Below, piece by piece: positions 47,917 to 56,880 of a DNA stretch of 64,000 nucleotides (position 1 is the stretch's first letter; every line of letters begins with the position of its first letter). Origin of the DNA: Qipengyuania sp. JC766 (GTDB lineage Bacteria > Pseudomonadota > Alphaproteobacteria > Sphingomonadales > Sphingomonadaceae). The notes under the pieces were generated by a model, which was not told the origin of the DNA, searched no databases, and worked only from the letters and a program-made list of their open reading frames with translations. The position numbers and the translations under genes were made by a program. Location: NCBI RefSeq assembly GCF_040717445.1, contig NZ_JBFEFL010000001.1, positions 1,932,001 to 1,996,000 of the forward strand, written 5' to 3'.

Positions 47917-48225
47917 CTAGCGCCCGCGTCCGCGAATGGCGGCGATGCCGACACCGATGGCGACCGCGCCGATCAGGAAAGCAGGGGGAAAGCCCGCCGG
48001 GGGCGTTTCCGCTCCGTCCAGAAGGCTGAGCGCGTAGTTCCCGAAATGGATCGCGCCGACGAGGATCACGAACGAGGCCAGGACCGTGCGCCAGTCCCAT
48101 GCCCCCCAGCCGAAATTGGCGGCGAATACCTGCCGCAGGATCGTGGCGAGGATCACCAGCACCACCAGCCCGAGGCCTAGCAGGACGAGCGCGCCCAAGG
48201 CGAACAGCGGGTTCGAGAAATCCAT
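47917..48225 (-). CDS. Small hypothetical membrane protein (three membrane segments)
   Basis: 102 aa, not recognised. It has three hydrophobic stretches (residues ~8-33, 48-70 and 82-98) with a short acidic/Pro-rich loop between the second and third and a basic C-terminal RGRGR. The ATG at 48225 overlaps the dut stop; an adjacent ATG at 48228 is equivalent. It is probably the last gene of the coaBC-dut operon. Confidence 0.7.
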   Translation of the reverse strand: MDFSNPLFALGALVLLGLGLVVLVILATILRQVFAANFGWGAWDWRTVLASFVILVGAIHFGNYALSLLDGAETPPAGFPPAFLIGAVAIGVGIAAIRGRGR

Positions 48226-48674
48226 CATGCGCGGCCGGTCGATCCGAAGCCGCCAGCCCCGCGCGCCGTTTCATCGAGATCGCCCACTTCTTCCCAGGCT
48301 GCCCGGGTCACGGGAGCGATCACCAGCTGCGCGATTCGGTCGCCCCGCGCGATGCCGAAAGGCTCGGCCCCGTGGTTGATCACGATGACCTTCAGTTCAC
48401 CGCGATAGTCGGAATCGATGGTCCCGGGCGTATTGGGAACGGTCAGCCCGTGCTTCAGGGCGAGACCAGACCGCGGGCGAACCTGGATTTCGTAGCCATC
48501 GGGTATCGCGACCGAAAGGCCGGTGGCGACCGCGTGGCGCATAGCGGGCTGGATCGTGATGTCCTCCGCTGCAAGGATGTCCATCCCGGCTGCGCCTTCG
48601 GTGGCGTAGCGCGGCAAGTCGAGCCCCTCCCCGTGCGGCAGGCGCTTTACCCGGACCGTGACCGGCTCACTCAT
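48225..48674 (-). CDS. dut: Deoxyuridine 5'-triphosphate nucleotidohydrolase
   Basis: 149 aa trimeric dUTPase that hydrolyses dUTP to dUMP and PPi, keeping uracil out of DNA. The five motifs are visible: [45 protein letters not shown] and the C-terminal arm GGFGSTG. The start overlaps the coaBC stop by 8 bp; the dut-coaBC order matches many proteobacteria. Confidence 0.96.
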   Translation of the reverse strand: MSEPVTVRVKRLPHGEGLDLPRYATEGAAGMDILAAEDITIQPAMRHAVATGLSVAIPDGYEIQVRPRSGLALKHGLTVPNTPGTIDSDYRGELKVIVINHGAEPFGIARGDRIAQLVIAPVTRAAWEEVGDLDETARGAGGFGSTGRA

Positions 48675-50289
48675 CGTCCATATTCTCCAAAGCGTCGGCC
48701 ACGCGGGCGATCAGTTCGTGCGCGACTATTTGCTTGGGCATCTGGGACAGCGATTCGACCCCCGTGCTCGTGACGATATGAATCTCGTTGTCGAGACCTC
48801 CCATCACGCCGTCCGACACGTCGTTGGCGACGATCCAGTCGACACCCTTGCGCTCCCGCTTGGTTTTCGCATTGCGCACCACATCCTCGGTTTCCGCCGC
48901 GAAGCCGACCAGCAGGCGCGGCCGCTGCGCGCCGCTTGCGACGGTCGCGAGGATGTCGGGGTTTTCCGCCAGCATCAGGGCCGGCGGGGCCGAACCGCGC
49001 TTCTTCATCTTCTCGGGCGCATAGTCCTTGGTCCGCCAATCGGCGACGGCGGCAACCATGATCGCCGCATCGGCCGGGAGTGCCCGCCGGACGGCCTCGG
49101 CCATGTCGCGCGCCGATTCGACGTCGATCCGGTCGACACCCGGCGGCGTCTGCAAGTGCACGGGACCGCTTACCAACGTTACGCGCGCCCCGGCGTTTGC
49201 GGCGGCGGCGGCGATGGCGAAACCCTGCCTTCCGGAAGACCGGTTGGCGAGATAGCGGACGGGATCGATCGGCTCGTGCGTTGGACCCGCCGTCACGAGG
49301 ACGTGGCGGCCGTAGAGCGGTCGATGCTCGATATCCGTCTCGAACGCGGGCTGGCCGTCCAGTGGATCGAACCCGGACTCTTGCGTAACGGCATTGGGAA
49401 AACCGGCGGGTTCGTTCCAGCCCAGGGCTTCGGGACGCGCGCGGCCTGCGCCGGTGCTGACTTCGTGGTTGATCGCGTCGGGATCGGTCGGAGGCGCGGA
49501 TGTCGCACCGCCCTTGCGCGCCAGCAGCGGCGCAGCGGGAGACGGTGCATCCACGTCCTCGCCTTCGTCCGGCAACGGTTCCGGTGCAGGTTCGGGCTGG
49601 CGCGACATGCCCCGCGGAATGATCGAGGAAAGCAGCCCTCCCAGACCACCGCGGCGGGGCTCGTCCTCGTTCGCTTCGTCGTCCAGCGTGTCTTCGAAGT
49701 CGTCCTCGCCCCCGGCCAGCGCCTCCGGTGCGTCGGCCGCCATGCCGAAGAAGGCGGCGATCTCGGCCCAGATGAGCTCCGGTTCGGGCAAGCGTCCGGG
49801 GCCGAACTCGCCGCAGGCCATGGGGCCGATATCCGGGTCCACGACCTCGACCCCCGCATGGCGCAGGACGCCGACATTGCGCTGCGTCGCGTCGTGCTGC
49901 CACATGCGGACATTCATGGCCGGTACCGCCATCACCGGCTTGTCCGTCGCAAGGATCAGCGTGGTCGCCAGGTCGTCCGCGATCCCGGTCGCCATCTTGG
50001 CCAGCATGTTGGCCGTGGCCGGACACACGACGACCAGATCGGCTTCGCGGCTGAGCTGGATATGGCCCATTTCCGCTTCGTTCTTCAGGTCCCACAATGT
50101 AGTGTAGACCGGGTTCTCGCTGAGGGCCGCGAGCGACATGGGGGTGACGAACTGCTGGCCGCCCTCCGTCACGACGCACGTGACGCTGCCGCCGCCCTTG
50201 CGGATCAGGCGGACCAGTTCGCAGCTCTTGTAAGCGGCGATCCCCCCGCCGACGATCAGGAGAATGCGCGGATACCCGGTCTCGTTCAC
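48667..50289 (-). CDS. coaBC: Bifunctional phosphopantothenoylcysteine decarboxylase/phosphopantothenate-cysteine ligase with long linker
   Basis: 540 aa versus about 400 in typical Dfp/CoaBC. The CoaC flavoprotein half (residues 1-180) has [13 protein letters not shown], the catalytic His in LSREAD context and [10 protein letters not shown]. The CoaB half starts at [25 protein letters not shown]. In between lie about 125 acidic/Pro-rich, low-complexity residues (DNA about 49345-49745). It makes 4'-phosphopantetheine for CoA. Start GTG 50289 ([10 protein letters not shown]) with TGGGG upstream; GTG 50301 is an alternative. Confidence 0.95.
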   Translation of the reverse strand: MNETGYPRILLIVGGGIAAYKSCELVRLIRKGGGSVTCVVTEGGQQFVTPMSLAALSENPVYTTLWDLKNEAEMGHIQLSREADLVVVCPATANMLAKMATGIADDLATTLILATDKPVMAVPAMNVRMWQHDATQRNVGVLRHAGVEVVDPDIGPMACGEFGPGRLPEPELIWAEIAAFFGMAADAPEALAGGEDDFEDTLDDEANEDEPRRGGLGGLLSSIIPRGMSRQPEPAPEPLPDEGEDVDAPSPAAPLLARKGGATSAPPTDPDAINHEVSTGAGRARPEALGWNEPAGFPNAVTQESGFDPLDGQPAFETDIEHRPLYGRHVLVTAGPTHEPIDPVRYLANRSSGRQGFAIAAAAANAGARVTLVSGPVHLQTPPGVDRIDVESARDMAEAVRRALPADAAIMVAAVADWRTKDYAPEKMKKRGSAPPALMLAENPDILATVASGAQRPRLLVGFAAETEDVVRNAKTKRERKGVDWIVANDVSDGVMGGLDNEIHIVTSTGVESLSQMPKQIVAHELIARVADALENMDDE

Positions 50290-50468
50290 CGGCGGCCCCA
50301 CATCTGCGGCACGGGCGTGATCATGTTTCCGGGGCTCCCTTCCTCCATCGCGCGCAGCCTAGCGCGGCGTTCCGCGCCCTGCCAGTCCCCCAAACGGCCC
50401 GCGACGATTTCCTTGGCGTGCTGGCGGAAACGCCGGCTATGGTATCCGGAATATAGGAGGGGGTATCG

Positions 50469-50849
50469 ATGCGACTGATCCTGACCGCGCTCATATTCGT
50501 GGGTGGCCTGTTCTTCCTTGTGACCGGCCTGTGGTTCCTGGTCGAACCCGTCAGTGCTGGCAGCAATTTCGGCCTGATCGCGAGGGACAGTTCCGGACTG
50601 GCCGCCATGCGGGCCGACTTCACGGCATTCTTCGTGATGGCCGCCATTTGCATGCTGGCGGGTGCATGGCTGCGTCGCGGGTCGCTGCTGCTGATCCCGG
50701 CCGCCCTGTTCGGCATCGCCTTGGCCGGACGGATCGTCAGCGCGCTGGTCGACGGCACGCAGGATGGCTTCTGGCAGCCCATGCTGGTCGAAGCGGGCAC
50801 GGTCATCGTCCTGCTGATCGCGAGCCGGATCCTACCGCATAGGGTCTGA
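50469..50849 (+). CDS. DUF4345 family small membrane protein
   Basis: 126 aa with four membrane segments. The pattern FLVEPVSAGSNFGL...GLAAMRADFTAFFVMAAICM, and the later LFGIALAGRIVS, fits DUF4345 proteins, which have no known function. TAGGAGGGGG precedes the ATG. Its last 47 bp overlap the 3' end of the convergent membrane protein gene. Confidence 0.72.
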   Translation: MRLILTALIFVGGLFFLVTGLWFLVEPVSAGSNFGLIARDSSGLAAMRADFTAFFVMAAICMLAGAWLRRGSLLLIPAALFGIALAGRIVSALVDGTQDGFWQPMLVEAGTVIVLLIASRILPHRV

Positions 50850-51297
50850 CCGGAGCGGCGAGGAACCGGTGCAGCGCGATCAAGACGCGCGCCAGCCCGG
50901 CCCAGACGATGCCGAACAGCGCGCCGTTGGGGAGCAGGATTTCCGGCCGGCCCAGGACCAAATCCATTTGGAGGCTGACGAGCAGCAGCGCGAATACGCC
51001 GACCGGCACGCCTGCCGCCACGAAGGTGAACCATCCCAGGTCGCTCGTCAGCCGGCGAACGTTCATGGTGGCCAGCGCGGCTATCGGCCAGACGACGAAG
51101 AACGCGAACGGGATCGCTATCAGGAAATAGAACCAGAATTCGGCCGTCAGGCGCGCGGCCGCTCCTTCCAGTCCGGCCGGCGGGAAGGGCGTGCCGATAT
51201 AAAGGTCGAACGCCAGCGCGGCATGGGCGATGCCGGTCGTCACGATGGCGCTTTCCAGCAATGCGAGCGCCTCGCCCTCGTCCGGGCGATAGGCCAT
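50803..51297 (-). CDS. Hypothetical membrane protein (four membrane segments)
   Basis: 164 aa, not recognised. Hydrophobic segments at about residues 15-33, 52-75, 88-107 and 125-143; the N-terminus MAYRPDEGEALALLESAIVTTG is cytoplasmic. The ATG overlaps the ubiB stop (ATGA), so it is likely the distal gene of the ubiE-ubiB operon. The 3' end overlaps the DUF4345 gene by 47 bp on opposite strands. Confidence 0.65.
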   Translation of the reverse strand: MAYRPDEGEALALLESAIVTTGIAHAALAFDLYIGTPFPPAGLEGAAARLTAEFWFYFLIAIPFAFFVVWPIAALATMNVRRLTSDLGWFTFVAAGVPVGVFALLLVSLQMDLVLGRPEILLPNGALFGIVWAGLARVLIALHRFLAAPVRPYAVGSGSRSAGR

Positions 51298-52853
51298 CAG
51301 CCGATCCAGCCGAGGGCGACCGCCCCTCCCGCAAGCCCGGCCCCGATCACACCTGCCAGGAGGTATCCGAACAGCCCGCGTGAGCGGCGCCGGCTACGTT
51401 CCCACATCAATTCGATTTCGGGCAACGGCGGCGGTTCGGGTGCGCCGCCCTTCGCCGGGAAACGGTCCTCTATGCGGCGGATCAGGTCGGGCAGGCGCAG
51501 CAGCGTGTCGACATCGGTCCGGATCCGGTCGGCAATCGCGGCCTCGGGGCCCAGCTCGTCACGGATCCAGTTGCGGACATAGGGGGCGGACACGTCCCAC
51601 ATGTTGATCTGGGGATTGAGCTGCGTGGCGATCCCTTCGACCATGACCATGGTCTTCTGCAGGAGCAGCAGGTGCGGCTGGGTCTGCATGTCGAAATCGC
51701 GCGTGATCGCGAACAGCCCGTCGAGCATCTGGCCGACGCTGAGCTCGCTCACCGGCTTGCCGCGCATGGGCTCACCCACGGCGCGCAGCGCGGTCGCGAA
51801 TTCGTCCACCGAATGATAGCTGGGCACATACTGCGCCTCGAAGTGGATTTCCGCGACGCGGCGATAATCTCCGGTCGTTAGGCCGTACAGGATTTCGGCC
51901 AGCCACATGCGCGCCTGCCGATCGATCCGGCCCATGATCCCGAAATCGATCGCAACGATGGTCCCGTCCGCCTTCACGAACAGGTTCCCCTGGTGCATGT
52001 CGGCGTGGAAGAACCCCGCGCTGATCGCCTGCGTCAGGAACGCGAGTACGAGCCGTTCGGCCAGCGCCGGCAGGTCGTGCCCCGCCTCGATCAGCGCCTC
52101 CCGGTTGCTGATCTTGATCCCGTCCACCCACGAAACCGTGAGGACCCGGCCATTGGTCCGGTCCCAATCGATGTCCGGCACCTCGTAGCCGGCGATCGCC
52201 CGCATCGCGACAGCGAGTTCGCTCGCCGACGCGGCTTCGCGCCGCAGGTCCAGTTCGCGATTGGTCCAGCGCTCGAAATTGGCGATGGTGAGGCGCGGAC
52301 GCAGGCGACGCGCTTCTCCGCCCATCGCTTCCAAGTGCGCGGCGGCCCAGTGATAGGTCTTGATGTCGCGGGCGAACTGTTCGCGAATGCCCGGGCGCAG
52401 GACCTTGACCGCGACATCGCGGCCATCGGTAGTCACTGCGCGATGGACCTGCGCGATCGAGGCCGCGCCCACGGGTTCCTCGTCCAGCGACGCGAAAAGC
52501 GCTTCGACCGGCTGGCCGAAACTCGTCTCGATCGAGCGGCGTATCTGCTCGAACGGCGCAGGGGGGAGGTTGTCCTGAAGCGACAGCAGGTTTCGCGCGG
52601 CATCCTCGCCCACGATGTCCGGCCGGGTGGCGAGCGACTGGCCCAGCTTGATCGCAGCCGGACCGATCGCGCGAAAGGCGCTCGCGTAATCGGGCTCCTT
52701 CGGCTGGTGCGCGCCGAACCGGGCCAGACGCGCCAGGCGCTTGACCGGCAGCGGCGTGTTCGGATCGTTCTCGATCCCGCGCAGCGCACCGTGGCGCGCC
52801 AGTGTGCGCCCCCATTTCAGCAGGCGCCAGATATGCTTGGAAGGACGGCTCAC
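51297..52853 (-). CDS. ubiB: UbiB, ubiquinone biosynthesis ABC1-family protein kinase-like ATPase
   Basis: 518 aa. The ABC1/UbiB signature KLGQSLATRPDIV, the Ala-rich loop PVGAASIAQVHRA (in place of a Gly-rich P-loop), and the catalytic GFFHADMHQGNLF...AIDFGIMGR are intact; two C-terminal membrane segments anchor it (residues ~480-515). It supports coenzyme Q synthesis as an ATPase that extracts Q intermediates. GTG start 4 bp after ubiE. Confidence 0.95.
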   Translation of the reverse strand: MSRPSKHIWRLLKWGRTLARHGALRGIENDPNTPLPVKRLARLARFGAHQPKEPDYASAFRAIGPAAIKLGQSLATRPDIVGEDAARNLLSLQDNLPPAPFEQIRRSIETSFGQPVEALFASLDEEPVGAASIAQVHRAVTTDGRDVAVKVLRPGIREQFARDIKTYHWAAAHLEAMGGEARRLRPRLTIANFERWTNRELDLRREAASASELAVAMRAIAGYEVPDIDWDRTNGRVLTVSWVDGIKISNREALIEAGHDLPALAERLVLAFLTQAISAGFFHADMHQGNLFVKADGTIVAIDFGIMGRIDRQARMWLAEILYGLTTGDYRRVAEIHFEAQYVPSYHSVDEFATALRAVGEPMRGKPVSELSVGQMLDGLFAITRDFDMQTQPHLLLLQKTMVMVEGIATQLNPQINMWDVSAPYVRNWIRDELGPEAAIADRIRTDVDTLLRLPDLIRRIEDRFPAKGGAPEPPPLPEIELMWERSRRRSRGLFGYLLAGVIGAGLAGGAVALGWIG

Positions 52854-52857
52854 GCGA

Positions 52858-53595
52858 TCAGGTTTTCCATCCGGAATGGATCGCGACCGCCCCGCCCAGG
52901 ATCGGCTCCACCCTCGTCTGGGTGAAGCCCGCGGCGCGGATCATCGATTCGAATTTTGGCATCGGCGGGAAGCGGCGGATCGATTCGGCCAGATAGCGAT
53001 AGCTGTCCTCGTCCTGCGCGATGACCTTGCCCATCTGCGGCATGATTTTATGCGAGTAGACGTCATAGACATCCTTGAAGCCCGGCCAGGTAGTGGTCGA
53101 GAATTCGAGGCAGAAGAAGCGGCCACCGAATTTCAGCACCCGGTGCGCCTCGGCCAGGGCCCGGTCGATGCGTGTCACGTTCCTTATGCCGAACGCGATC
53201 GTGTAGGCATCGAAGCTGCGCGAGGGAAAGGTCAGCTCTTCCGCGTTCTGCCGGCTCCAGACGAGGCTGTCGTGCCCCCGTTCCATCGCCCGCTCGACGC
53301 CCACGTCGAGCATGTCCTGGTTGATGTCGGCGACCGTGACGCTCGCCCCCTGTTCGGCCATGCGGAAAGCGATGTCCCCGGTGCCGCCCGCCATGTCGAG
53401 GATCGATTCGCCTTCCTGCGGCTTCACCCGGCGCACGAAGCGGTCCTTCCACAGGCGGTGCATTCCGCCCGACATGGCATCGTTCATGATGTCGTATTTC
53501 GACGCGACGCTGGAAAAGACGCCGCCGACACGGGCGGTCTTCTCGTCCTCGGGAATGTCCTCGTAGCCGAAGGATACGGTCTTGGGTCCGGTCAT
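52858..53595 (-). CDS. ubiE: Ubiquinone/menaquinone C-methyltransferase UbiE
   Basis: 245 aa class I SAM methyltransferase acting on the quinone ring. Signatures: VGGVFSSVASKYDIMNDAMSGG (N-terminal), the SAM motif ILDMAGGTGDIAFRM, AFGIRNVTRIDRAL and LKFGGRFFCLEFS. First gene of the ubiE-ubiB-membrane protein operon, divergent from mutM over 54 bp. Confidence 0.97.
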   Translation of the reverse strand: MTGPKTVSFGYEDIPEDEKTARVGGVFSSVASKYDIMNDAMSGGMHRLWKDRFVRRVKPQEGESILDMAGGTGDIAFRMAEQGASVTVADINQDMLDVGVERAMERGHDSLVWSRQNAEELTFPSRSFDAYTIAFGIRNVTRIDRALAEAHRVLKFGGRFFCLEFSTTTWPGFKDVYDVYSHKIMPQMGKVIAQDEDSYRYLAESIRRFPPMPKFESMIRAAGFTQTRVEPILGGAVAIHSGWKT

Positions 53596-53649
53596 GCCGC
53601 TCGCCTTACGGGAGTTTCCGGAGGGGGCAAAGGCTGATAGCGCGCGCCG

Positions 53650-54465
53650 GTGCCCGAACTACCCGAAGTCGAAACCACCGTGCGCGGACTGGCGCGCTTC
53701 CTCGATGGGCAGCGCATCGTCCACGCCGTGACCAACCGTCCGGACATGCGCCGCCCCTTCCCCCCGGAACTGGCCCAGATGCTGACGGGCGCACGAGTGA
53801 CGGGCCTGGGGCGGAGGGCCAAGTTCGGGCTGATCCATACCGATCGCGACCAGACCCTGATCTTCCACCTGGGAATGAGCGGGCGCTGGCGGATCGATCC
53901 CGCGTCGGCGGAGAAACACGATCACCTGCTGATAGAGACCAACGCCCACCGCTTCGCGCTGCACGATCCACGGCGGTTCGGATGGGTGGACCTGGTGGCG
54001 AGCGATTCGATCGAACACTGGCCCAGCTTCGTCGGCATGGGGCCCGAACCGCTCGGTCCCGAGCTGACACCGGAATATCTCGCGCGTGCGCTCGCAGGGC
54101 GCAAACAAGCGATCAAGCTCTTGCTGCTGGACCAGCGGATCGTGGCGGGTCTTGGCAACATCTATGTCTGCGAGGCGCTCTACCGGGCGCGCATTCATCC
54201 ACGAAAGCCGGGCGGCAAGGTCTCCGGCGCGGCGCTGGCGCGACTGGTCCCCGAAATCCGCGCCGTCCTCGAGCAGTCCATCGCGGATGGAGGCTCCACC
54301 TTGCGCGACTACGCCCGGCCCGATGGCGAGCTGGGCTATTTCGCGACTCGCTTCGACGTCTATGGCCGCACGGGGGATCCATGCCGCCGGGACGACGGGG
54401 GTACCATCCGCAGGATCGTGCAGGGCGGACGGAGCACCTGGTTCTGCCCCCGGTGCCAGCGATAG
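53650..54465 (+). CDS. mutM: Formamidopyrimidine-DNA glycosylase (Fpg) with altered zinc finger
   Basis: Removes 8-oxoguanine and formamidopyrimidines by base excision. 271 aa starting at GTG; after Met removal the N-terminal is PELPEVETT, with catalytic Pro and Glu. The conserved Lys is in GRRAKFGLI, and the helix-two-turn-helix segment GNIYVCEALYRARIHP is present. The C-terminal zinc finger normally has C-x2-C...C-x2-C; here it reads PCRRDDGG...TWFCPRCQ, so one of the four Cys is missing, with Asp-Asp in its place. Confidence 0.95.
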   Translation: MPELPEVETTVRGLARFLDGQRIVHAVTNRPDMRRPFPPELAQMLTGARVTGLGRRAKFGLIHTDRDQTLIFHLGMSGRWRIDPASAEKHDHLLIETNAHRFALHDPRRFGWVDLVASDSIEHWPSFVGMGPEPLGPELTPEYLARALAGRKQAIKLLLLDQRIVAGLGNIYVCEALYRARIHPRKPGGKVSGAALARLVPEIRAVLEQSIADGGSTLRDYARPDGELGYFATRFDVYGRTGDPCRRDDGGTIRRIVQGGRSTWFCPRCQR

Positions 54466-54497
54466 GCGCGGGGACCGGACCTGCGGGCAGGATTTCC

Positions 54498-54526
54498 TTG
54501 ACGATTCGGAGCAGCGGACCTATGTG
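54498..54526 (+). promoter_or_regulatory. Sigma-70-type promoter of rpsT
   Basis: TTGACG (54498-54503) and TATGTG (54521-54526) are 17 bp apart, about 87 nt before the rpsT ATG. The mutM stop is 33 bp upstream. This fits independent expression of rpsT. Confidence 0.5.
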
Positions 54527-54612
54527 GCGCGCTTTCCGGCGGGCTTCCGCCGTTCCCAGAGACCACCGAGAGACCATCCGGTCGCCACTCGCGGCCCGAG
54601 ACAAGGACGAAC

Positions 54613-54873
54613 ATGGCCAACACGCCGCAAGCCCGCAAACGCATCCGTCGCAACAATCGCCGTGCGGAAATCAATACCGCCCGCATGAGCCGTATCCGCA
54701 GCTTCCTGAAGAAGGTCGAATCGGCCGTCGATGCCGGTGACAAGTCTGCGGCGTCCGATGCCCTGAAGGCTGCGCAGCCGGAACTGGCACGCGGCGTTGC
54801 GCGCGGCGTGCTTCACAAGAACACGGCGGCGCGCAAGATGTCGCGCCTGTCGAAGCGCGTTTCCGCGCTCTAA
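54613..54873 (+). CDS. rpsT: 30S ribosomal protein S20
   Basis: 86 aa, highly basic and helical: [17 protein letters not shown], then [16 protein letters not shown] and the C-terminal [20 protein letters not shown], all typical of S20, which binds 16S rRNA early in 30S assembly. Gene order rpsT then dnaA is common in Sphingomonadales and other alphaproteobacteria. Confidence 0.98.
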   Translation: MANTPQARKRIRRNNRRAEINTARMSRIRSFLKKVESAVDAGDKSAASDALKAAQPELARGVARGVLHKNTAARKMSRLSKRVSAL

Positions 54874-54923
54874 GCCGACATTGCTGACCGGCCGACCCCG
54901 GACGGGGTATCGGCCTTGTTCGA

Positions 54924-54958
54924 AAACGGGCTCGCGCAGCTTCTGCGCGGGCCCGTTT
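54924..54958 (+). terminator. Candidate terminator after rpsT
   Basis: AAACGGGC (54924-54931) pairs with GCCCGTTT (54950-54957), with an inner GCGCAG/CTGCGC stem closed by CTT. Long GC-rich stem, but only TTT follows, so termination may be partial. Another hairpin, CCCCGG/CGGGG-like, lies just upstream (54895-54908). Confidence 0.45.
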
Positions 54959-55003
54959 CGCGTTGTCATAATGGCTCCGATACCGGCTTCGCGACAACGC
55001 AAG

Positions 55004-55254
55004 GAATCCTCGCGATTCGCATTTGAAAACCGCGATTGTGCAGGACAAATTACGAAGAAAATTCATGCTTTCCAGACCATTAAACGAAGGTCTGCGGGGT
55101 TGGTCGCTGTCAAGCAAACATTGTGACAGTAAAATGAAAATGTTTGCTTGCCTGACGCGTCTCCACCTGCCTATCTGAATGTCCGCTCGGTGCTGGACGG
55201 AACCGGGCTCACAAAGACCGAAACGCGACACACAGTCGAATCGAATCACGATTC
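55004..55254. promoter_or_regulatory. dnaA control region: five GANTC sites, a 12-bp palindrome and a promoter-like pair
   Basis: In the 468 bp between rpsT and dnaA the GANTC motif of CcrM occurs at 55004-55008, 55014-55018, 55238-55242, 55243-55247 and 55250-55254. A perfect inverted repeat, CAAGCAAACATT (55111-55122) and AATGTTTGCTTG (55139-55150), brackets TAAAAT (55130-55135), with CTGTCA (55107-55112) 17 bp before it. A second, nested repeat CTGTCA/TGACAG spans 55107-55129. This looks like a methylation-sensitive, repressible promoter for dnaA. No gene was found here, and no clear DnaA boxes. Confidence 0.55.
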
Positions 55255-55341
55255 CGGCGACGGGACAACCGTGTTTGCGGAACGGGGGGTAATGACGGAG
55301 AGCCGGCGGGGTCGCGCCGGACTGACAGAAGGTCGAGTGGA

Positions 55342-56808
55342 ATGGCGAATGCAAACGGGAAAGCGACCGCCAAGCTGGAAGAGGCGGACGCGATGAGTGC
55401 AGAGGAAATGGAAGCGGTGAACCTGGCGGCCGACTGGGCCGACATCAGCACCGGCCTGCGCAAGGATCTGGGGCATCAGCTTCACAGTCAGTGGATCAAG
55501 CCGATCCAGCTTGGCGGTTTCTGCAAGCAGACGGGCACTCTCGATCTCTACCTGCCGTCCGAGTTCTACGCCAATTGGGTCCAGGACCGCTTCGCAGACC
55601 GCCTCTCGCTGGCCTGGAAGATTGCGCGCAGCGAAGTTCGCACCGTGCGCATTCAGGTGCACCCGGGCCGGCGCAAGCTGCAGGATCTCGACCTCAACGA
55701 CGGGCGCCGCGCGGCGAACGACGGGGCCGACACCAGCATGATCGCAGTGAGCGCCGGCACGATGGGCGATGCGGGTTTCACGTCTTCTGTCGGGCTCGAC
55801 CCGACGCTCACCTTCGCCGCATTCGTGACCGGCGAAGCGAATATCCTTGCCTGCAATGCCGCGCAGCGCATGGCAGCCACGGAACAGCCGCAGTTCAGCC
55901 CGCTCTACATCAAGGGCGCGACCGGACAGGGCAAGACGCACTTGCTGCACGCCATCGGCCACGCCTATCTCAACGCCCATCCGCGGGCGCGCATCTTCTA
56001 CTGCAGCGCGGAGCGCTTCATGGTGGAATTCGTGCAGGCGCTGAAGAGCGGCAAGACGCTCGAATTCAAGGCGCGCCTGCGCGGTTTCGACCTCCTGCTG
56101 GTCGACGATATCCAGTTCATCATCGGCAAGGCGTCGGCGCAGGAAGAACTGCTTTACACGATCGATGCGCTGCTGGCCGAAGGCAAGCGGCTGGTCTTCG
56201 CAGCGGATCGCGCGCCTCAGGCTCTGGACGGCGTCGAGCCGCGGCTTCTGAGCCGCCTCTCCATGGGTCTCGTCGCGGACATCCAGGCGGCCGACATCGA
56301 GCTGCGCCGCAAGGTCCTCGAATCAAAGCTGACACGCTTTGCTCCGCTTAGCGTGCCCGAGGACGTCATCGATTTCCTCGCGCGCACCATCACGCGCAAC
56401 ATCCGCGAACTGGTCGGCGGACTGAACAAGCTGGTCGCCTATGCGCAGCTCACCGGGCAGGAAGTCTCGCTTTCCCTCGCCGAGGAACAGCTGACAGACA
56501 TACTGAGCGCCAATCGCCGCCGGATCACCATCGACGAGATCCAGCGCACCGTCTGCCAGTTCTACCGGATCGACCGGAGTGAGATGAGCAGCAAGCGCCG
56601 TGCGCGTGCGGTTGTTCGTCCGCGGCAGGTGGCAATGTACCTCTCCAAGGTCCTGACCCCTCGCAGCTATCCGGAAATCGGACGCAAGTTCGGCGGACGC
56701 GACCATTCCACGGTCATCCACGCCGTCCGCCTGATCGAGGATCTGCGTCAGCGGGACGCGGACATGGACGGCGACGTGCGCAGCCTGCTGCGCCAGCTCG
56801 AAAGCTGA
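55342..56808 (+). CDS. dnaA: Chromosomal replication initiator protein DnaA
   Basis: 488 aa. Domain I (residues ~25-110; HSQWIKPIQLGGF), a flexible domain II, the AAA+ domain III with Walker A GATGQGKTHLLHAIG (about residue 195), Walker B LLLVDDIQFI and sensor 2 FAPLSVPEDVIDFLA..., and the DNA-binding domain IV with GRDHSTVIHAVRLIE. It opens oriC. The start at 55342 is assumed; the ATG at 55393 (MSAEEMEAV) is in frame and could be used. No strong Shine-Dalgarno for either. Confidence 0.97.
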   Translation: MANANGKATAKLEEADAMSAEEMEAVNLAADWADISTGLRKDLGHQLHSQWIKPIQLGGFCKQTGTLDLYLPSEFYANWVQDRFADRLSLAWKIARSEVRTVRIQVHPGRRKLQDLDLNDGRRAANDGADTSMIAVSAGTMGDAGFTSSVGLDPTLTFAAFVTGEANILACNAAQRMAATEQPQFSPLYIKGATGQGKTHLLHAIGHAYLNAHPRARIFYCSAERFMVEFVQALKSGKTLEFKARLRGFDLLLVDDIQFIIGKASAQEELLYTIDALLAEGKRLVFAADRAPQALDGVEPRLLSRLSMGLVADIQAADIELRRKVLESKLTRFAPLSVPEDVIDFLARTITRNIRELVGGLNKLVAYAQLTGQEVSLSLAEEQLTDILSANRRRITIDEIQRTVCQFYRIDRSEMSSKRRARAVVRPRQVAMYLSKVLTPRSYPEIGRKFGGRDHSTVIHAVRLIEDLRQRDADMDGDVRSLLRQLES

Positions 56809-56866
56809 TCCGACCCTTCCTTTCCTGCACATCCGGCGCACAGCTTTTCCGCAGGTCCATCCACGG

Positions 56867-56880
56867 GCCTGTCGACAGGC
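56867..56880. repeat. Perfect 14-bp palindrome between dnaA and the ThiF/MoeB gene
   Basis: GCCTGTCGACAGGC reads the same on both strands. It sits 59 bp after the dnaA stop and 28 bp before the next ATG. It may be a dimeric regulator site or a small hairpin; nothing more can be said from sequence. Confidence 0.5.
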
